Translations under genes and position numbers: made by a program
Part shown: positions 13,096 through 15,998 of the stretch, piece by piece
How the letters are laid out: each line of letters begins with the position of its first letter
Position numbering within the stretch: the first letter of the stretch is position 1
Notes under the pieces: model-generated
What the model was told of the DNA's origin: nothing
Databases searched by the model: none
The model's input: the letters and a program-made list of their open reading frames with translations, nothing else
Assembly: GCA_016292455.1 (NCBI GenBank)
Contig: JAEDIL010000036.1
Coordinates: 1-15,998, forward strand
From: Clostridiaceae bacterium
Lineage (GTDB): Bacteria; Bacillota; Clostridia; Oscillospirales; Acutalibacteraceae
Direction: 5' to 3'
Length of the DNA: 15,998 nt

Positions 13096-14541
13096 TCACT
13101 TCGTCTTTCCGAAAAGTATCATGGAGTTGTTGCCGTGCTTTGTAATCTGGTTCATCGGAACGCCAAGCTCACGGGCAAGAATTTCAACAACCTTTGAACC
13201 GCAGAAGCCGGACTGACATCTGCCCATGCCGGCTCGGGTTCTTCTCTTAACGCCGTCAACGTCTCTTGCTCCGCAGGGGGCCTTGATTGCGTCAACAATT
13301 TCACCTTCGGTGATTCCTTCGCAGCGGCAGATGATTCTTCCGTAGCGCGGATCTTTTTCAATGAGGGCGCGTCTTTCCTCGTCGGAAAGCTCGTTGACTC
13401 TGACGGGAGCGGGTCTTGTTGCTGTAAAGTTCTCCTTGCGTTCATACTGGGGTGCAAGCTCACGGAAAATGTTGCCGACGTATCTTGCAATTGCAGGAGC
13501 GGCGGTGAGTCCGGGAGACTCAATTCCGGCAACGTTGATGAATTTTTCGTTGGCAGAGCTTTTTCCGATTACGAAGTCATCGTTTTCACTGTCGATATGG
13601 GCGCGCAGACCGGCAAAGGACGTAATGACATTCCTTGTTGTCAGCGAGGGAATAACGTCGCGGACGGCACGCTTGACTTCGTTGAGGCCGTCAATCGTTG
13701 TGTCAACGTCAAGCTTGCTGTCAAAGTCAAGGTCAATCGCGGTCGGCCCCATAAGAACATTTCCGTGGGCGGTGGGGGTAACAAGAATGCCCTTTCCCAT
13801 TTTTGACGGGCAATGGAAAAGAACATGGTTAACCATTTTGCCCTCGGTTTTGTCAAGCAGGTAATATTCGCCCTTTCTCGGGATAATCTTGAACGAAGTG
13901 TCGCCGATCATGTTTGCAATTTTGTCCGCAAAAACGCCGGCGCAGTTGATAACATATTTTGCCTTGATAACGCCGCTTGCAGTTGTGATGAAAAAGAGGT
14001 CGTCCTTGAATTCAATGTCCATAACGCCGCTGTTGCGTTTGACTCTTGCGCCGTTGAGAACGGCATTTTCGGTTGCGGCGATTGCAAGCTCATAGGGGCT
14101 GACGATTCCGGCGGTAGGAGCCCAGAGAGCACCGATAGCCTTTTCGCTTATATACGGCTCCATTTCGCGCAGTCTTTCCTGGCTTATGATTTCCATATTG
14201 GGAACGCCGTTTTCAAAGCCTCTTTCAAAAAGCATGTCGAGCGTGGTCATATCTGCCCAGGAATAAGCAACAACGAGAGAACCGATGTTTTTATATGGTA
14301 CAGAAAGCTTGTTGCAATAGTATGCCATGAGAGACGCGCCCTGAACGTTGAGCTTTGCTTTGAGCGAACCGGTTTTTGCGTCAAATCCGGCGTGAACAAT
14401 GGCGCTGTTGGCTTTTGAAGTACCCATTGAAATATCGCTGAATTTTTCAAGCAGTACTATTTTCATATCGAGCTTTGAAAGCTCACGTGTAATCAGTGCT
14501 CCGCAAACGCCCGCGCCGATTACGGCAACGTCAAATTGCAT
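13096..14541 (-). CDS. GlpA-like FAD-dependent oxidoreductase with BFD [2Fe-2S] domain
   Basis: 481 residues from the ATG at 14541, chosen because GGAAGGTGAT lies just upstream; the open frame extends further but covers the promoter. DAO-fold domain (about 1-365) with the FAD motif GAGVCG (9-14) and HAGFDAKTGSLKAKLNVQG. The C-terminal BFD-like domain has C405-x-C407 and C442-x4-C447 (ICRCEG ... GRCQSGFC), a [2Fe-2S] site. This is the architecture of anaerobic glycerol-3-phosphate dehydrogenase subunit A (GlpA). It is the first gene of a four-gene operon with a strong promoter. No glycerol kinase or facilitator gene lies in the window, so the substrate may be imported glycerol-3-phosphate or another 2-hydroxy compound (LhgO-like activity is an alternative). 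Confidence 0.9.
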   Translation of the reverse strand: MQFDVAVIGAGVCGALITRELSKLDMKIVLLEKFSDISMGTSKANSAIVHAGFDAKTGSLKAKLNVQGASLMAYYCNKLSVPYKNIGSLVVAYSWADMTTLDMLFERGFENGVPNMEIISQERLREMEPYISEKAIGALWAPTAGIVSPYELAIAATENAVLNGARVKRNSGVMDIEFKDDLFFITTASGVIKAKYVINCAGVFADKIANMIGDTSFKIIPRKGEYYLLDKTEGKMVNHVLFHCPSKMGKGILVTPTAHGNVLMGPTAIDLDFDSKLDVDTTIDGLNEVKRAVRDVIPSLTTRNVITSFAGLRAHIDSENDDFVIGKSSANEKFINVAGIESPGLTAAPAIARYVGNIFRELAPQYERKENFTATRPAPVRVNELSDEERRALIEKDPRYGRIICRCEGITEGEIVDAIKAPCGARDVDGVKRRTRAGMGRCQSGFCGSKVVEILARELGVPMNQITKHGNNSMILFGKTK

Positions 14542-14614
14542 AAGATCACCTTCCCTTTCAGAAGTTATTAAAGCCGCTTCCCACGGACGGGCAACGGCAA
14601 TTTGTTTCAAGTAA

Positions 14615-14643
14615 ATAATAACACCTAAAATTGGAATAGTCAA
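14615..14643 (-). promoter_or_regulatory. Promoter of the GlpA-like/DUF1667/MFS operon
   Basis: Minus strand TTGACT (14643-14638), 17 nt, TATTAT (14620-14615); ten of twelve bases match consensus. The leader to the ATG at 14541 is about 65-70 nt. No operator is recognised. Confidence 0.82.
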
Positions 14644-14814
14644 CAAAAAAAGGTGTACGGCGATGTCAAAATTTTGTAAATATTCTTGGCTTTTTCAGGC
14701 GCTTTGGCACTCTTTTGTTTTTTTGAAAATATAGGGAACGGATTTTTCCCCGGTGACGGAAACAAATGAACAAAATGAGCCTGAATGTGGGCTGAAAAAC
14801 GGCAAGATTGCACA

Positions 14815-14844
14815 TTGAAAAGTCAAAGAGAAATCTGCTATACT
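14815..14844 (+). promoter_or_regulatory. Promoter of the EamA permease gene
   Basis: TTGAAA (14815-14820), 18 nt, TATACT (14839-14844). The start should lie near 14851, leaving a leader of about 29 nt. Confidence 0.65.
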
Positions 14845-14879
14845 TTTCCTGCAACACATTTTTCCGGGGGACTGAAAAT

Positions 14880-15800
14880 ATGAAAGAAAAAAGAAAAAAC
14901 AGCCTTGTGGGCAGTCTCATTCTGACGGTCTGCGCCGTAATCTGGGGCAGCTCCTTTGTTTCGCAGTCAACCGGAGCGCAGTATGTCGGTCCGTTCACTT
15001 TTATGGCTCTGCGCTCGTTCCTCGGAGCATTGACGCTGCTGCCGGTGATTTTTGTAAAGGACGCTGTTCTTAAAAAGCGTGGCGTTGAAACCGGCTTTAA
15101 AACCAAGGAAGAAAAGCGCCTTTTCTTCAAAGGCTCGCTTGCCTGCGGTGTTGTGCTCTGTATTGCTTCCTGCCTGCAACAAATCGGAATTGACAAGGGC
15201 ACATCCTCCGGAAAGGCGGGCTTTATAACAGCTTTCTATATCCTCCTTGTCCCGATTTTCAGCATCGCGCTCAAAAAGAAAGTCAGACCGCTCATCTGGT
15301 TTTGCGCGGCGGTTTCACTCCTCGGACTTTATCTGCTCTGTGTAACCGACAACAGCATTGCTTCTTCTGATGTATATGTGATATTCTGCGCGGTGTTTTA
15401 TGCGGTACATATTCTTATTGTTGACCGCATTTCTCCAAGGGTTGACGGAATCAGGCTTTCCTGCTGTCAGCTTCTTGTTGTCAGCCTGCTTGCCGCCGTT
15501 CCGATGCTTTTGTCCGAGGACGTTTCTTTTGAATATATAAAAGCGGCGGCGCCATCAATAGCGTATTCCGGAATAATGTCCAGCGGTATTGCTTATACGT
15601 TGCAGGTTCTCGGTCAGCAGCGCACCGAGCCGACGGTGGCTTCAATGCTGATGAGTCTTGAATCGGTGTTCGCCCTGATTTCCGGCATGCTTCTGCTTCA
15701 TGAAATTCCGACAGGCAGGGAGGTTGCGGGCTGCTGCCTGATGTTCGCCGCAATCCTTGCTGCTCATCTTCCGGAAAGAAAAGAGAAAAAACACGCATAA
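14880..15800 (+). CDS. EamA/DMT-family transporter
   Basis: 306 residues from the ATG at 14880, preceded by GGGGG (14866-14870) at about 9 nt. The longer frame upstream covers the promoter. About ten hydrophobic segments in two EamA repeats: the first begins with VIWGSSFVSQ and GPFTFMALRSFLGAL, the second includes YSGIMSSGIAYTLQVLGQQ and PTVASMLMSLESVFALISGMLLLHE, both typical of drug/metabolite transporters of the RhaT/EamA type. The protein ends in a basic tail (ERKEKKHA) on the cytoplasmic side. It likely exports or imports a small metabolite; the substrate is unknown. It has its own promoter and terminator and is divergent from the oxidoreductase operon. Confidence 0.92.
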   Translation: MKEKRKNSLVGSLILTVCAVIWGSSFVSQSTGAQYVGPFTFMALRSFLGALTLLPVIFVKDAVLKKRGVETGFKTKEEKRLFFKGSLACGVVLCIASCLQQIGIDKGTSSGKAGFITAFYILLVPIFSIALKKKVRPLIWFCAAVSLLGLYLLCVTDNSIASSDVYVIFCAVFYAVHILIVDRISPRVDGIRLSCCQLLVVSLLAAVPMLLSEDVSFEYIKAAAPSIAYSGIMSSGIAYTLQVLGQQRTEPTVASMLMSLESVFALISGMLLLHEIPTGREVAGCCLMFAAILAAHLPERKEKKHA

Positions 15801-15882
15801 GCCGACCGGAACAAACGCATCTGTCGGCGCCCTTGACGCGGTGTTATGAAAGCGCAAAAATATTTCTGCCTTCAAAAAAGAC

Positions 15883-15938
15883 AAAGACTATACTTCACAT
15901 TAAGTCCCTGTTCGGCGCTGATGTGAAATATAGTCTTT
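15883..15938 (+). terminator. Terminator of the EamA permease gene
   Basis: AAAGACTATACTTCACAT (15883-15900) pairs with ATGTGAAATATAGTCTTT (15921-15938), 18 bp with one mismatch, followed by CTTATTTTA. The AT-rich stem could work in both directions. A smaller GCCGAC/GTCGGC hairpin lies at about 15802-15828. Confidence 0.75.
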
Positions 15939-15948
15939 CTTATTTTAG

Positions 15949-15998
15949 GGAACCTCTGAATAAATCACAGCATACGCTTTGATGCACATCTTACTTGC
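15949..15998. repeat. Right terminal inverted repeat (insertion-element end)
   Basis: An exact reverse complement of bases 1-50. The inner end is GGAACCTCTGAA, preceded by TTAG (15945-15948), the same tetranucleotide that borders the left copy. The element interior lies beyond the window on both sides. This means two copies of the same element end face each other across the window, or the ends are one and the same repeat in an assembly graph. Confidence 0.75.

Larger units (their letters stand above)
14542..14879. other. Intergenic region between divergent operons
   Basis: This 338-nt stretch carries the leader and promoter of the oxidoreductase operon (minus strand) and the promoter of the EamA permease gene (plus strand). 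I see no additional gene. The frames open here are short extensions of the two neighbours. Confidence 0.7.

Noticed and set aside
12186..13145. A 319-codon open frame on the plus strand
   Set aside because: It runs opposite the NAD(P)/FAD oxidoreductase gene, which has clear motifs. The plus-strand product has no family resemblance and no ribosome site; it is a by-product of the codon usage of the real gene.
1..15998. The whole window as one large composite transposon or circular plasmid
   Set aside because: The content is core chromosomal genes (lexA, ctsR operon, acpP, spoIIR) with no transposase, integrase, replication or mobilisation gene inside, so the end repeats are better read as separate element copies or assembly boundaries.

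Overview
The window looks like chromosomal DNA from an endospore-forming, low-to-mid GC Firmicute, most likely a Clostridia / Oscillospirales-type gut anaerobe. The evidence is a complete ctsR-mcsA-mcsB-clpC operon with CtsR operators, a LexA repressor of the Firmicutes type, a recognisable SpoIIR, an M23 protein with SpoIIQ-like features, and an anaerobic FAD oxidoreductase cluster with DUF1667. This placement is by gene content and familiarity only. No rRNA, tRNA or CRISPR was seen.

Layout, left to right. (1) 1-50: an end repeat that is an exact inverted copy of 15949-15998. (2) 51-226: a 33-residue micropeptide gene on the minus strand with its own promoter. (3) 416-1267: a minus-strand membrane-anchored M23 (LytM) protein, probably SpoIIQ-like, with a possible forespore promoter. 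(4) 1310-1994: lexA with an SOS-type box over its promoter. (5) 2044-2291: a compact, perfect-consensus transcription unit for a 35-residue micropeptide that resembles the first one. (6) 2386-2601: a minus-strand Cys/Asn-rich membrane microprotein with a hairpin leader. (7) 2979-7675: the CtsR-controlled protein quality-control operon. (8) 7734-8095: a stand-alone 62-residue membrane microprotein. (9) 8110-8551: acyl carrier protein on the minus strand. (10) 8660-9793: a CmpB-type membrane protein, then spoIIR. (11) 9801-9965: a MITE-like element with three nested hairpin arms. (12) 10062-14643: a minus-strand operon read from the right: GlpA-like FAD oxidoreductase with a BFD [2Fe-2S] domain, NAD(P)/FAD oxidoreductase, DUF1667 protein, MFS transporter. 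(13) 14815-15938: an EamA/DMT permease with promoter and terminator.

How the genes work together. CtsR represses its own operon. McsA and McsB (protein-arginine kinase) mark CtsR and damaged proteins by arginine phosphorylation for ClpC, which feeds ClpP. The M23 protein and SpoIIR would both act in early forespore-mother cell communication. The three oxidoreductase genes resemble a glycerol-3-phosphate (or other hydroxy-acid) dehydrogenase complex, with the MFS protein as the likely substrate carrier.

The least explained content is the set of four very small genes (33, 35, 52 and 62 codons), each with its own signals. Two of them look like members of one undescribed amphipathic-peptide family. 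The nested-hairpin element is the other, as are the matching window ends, which carry an IS5-like target motif.
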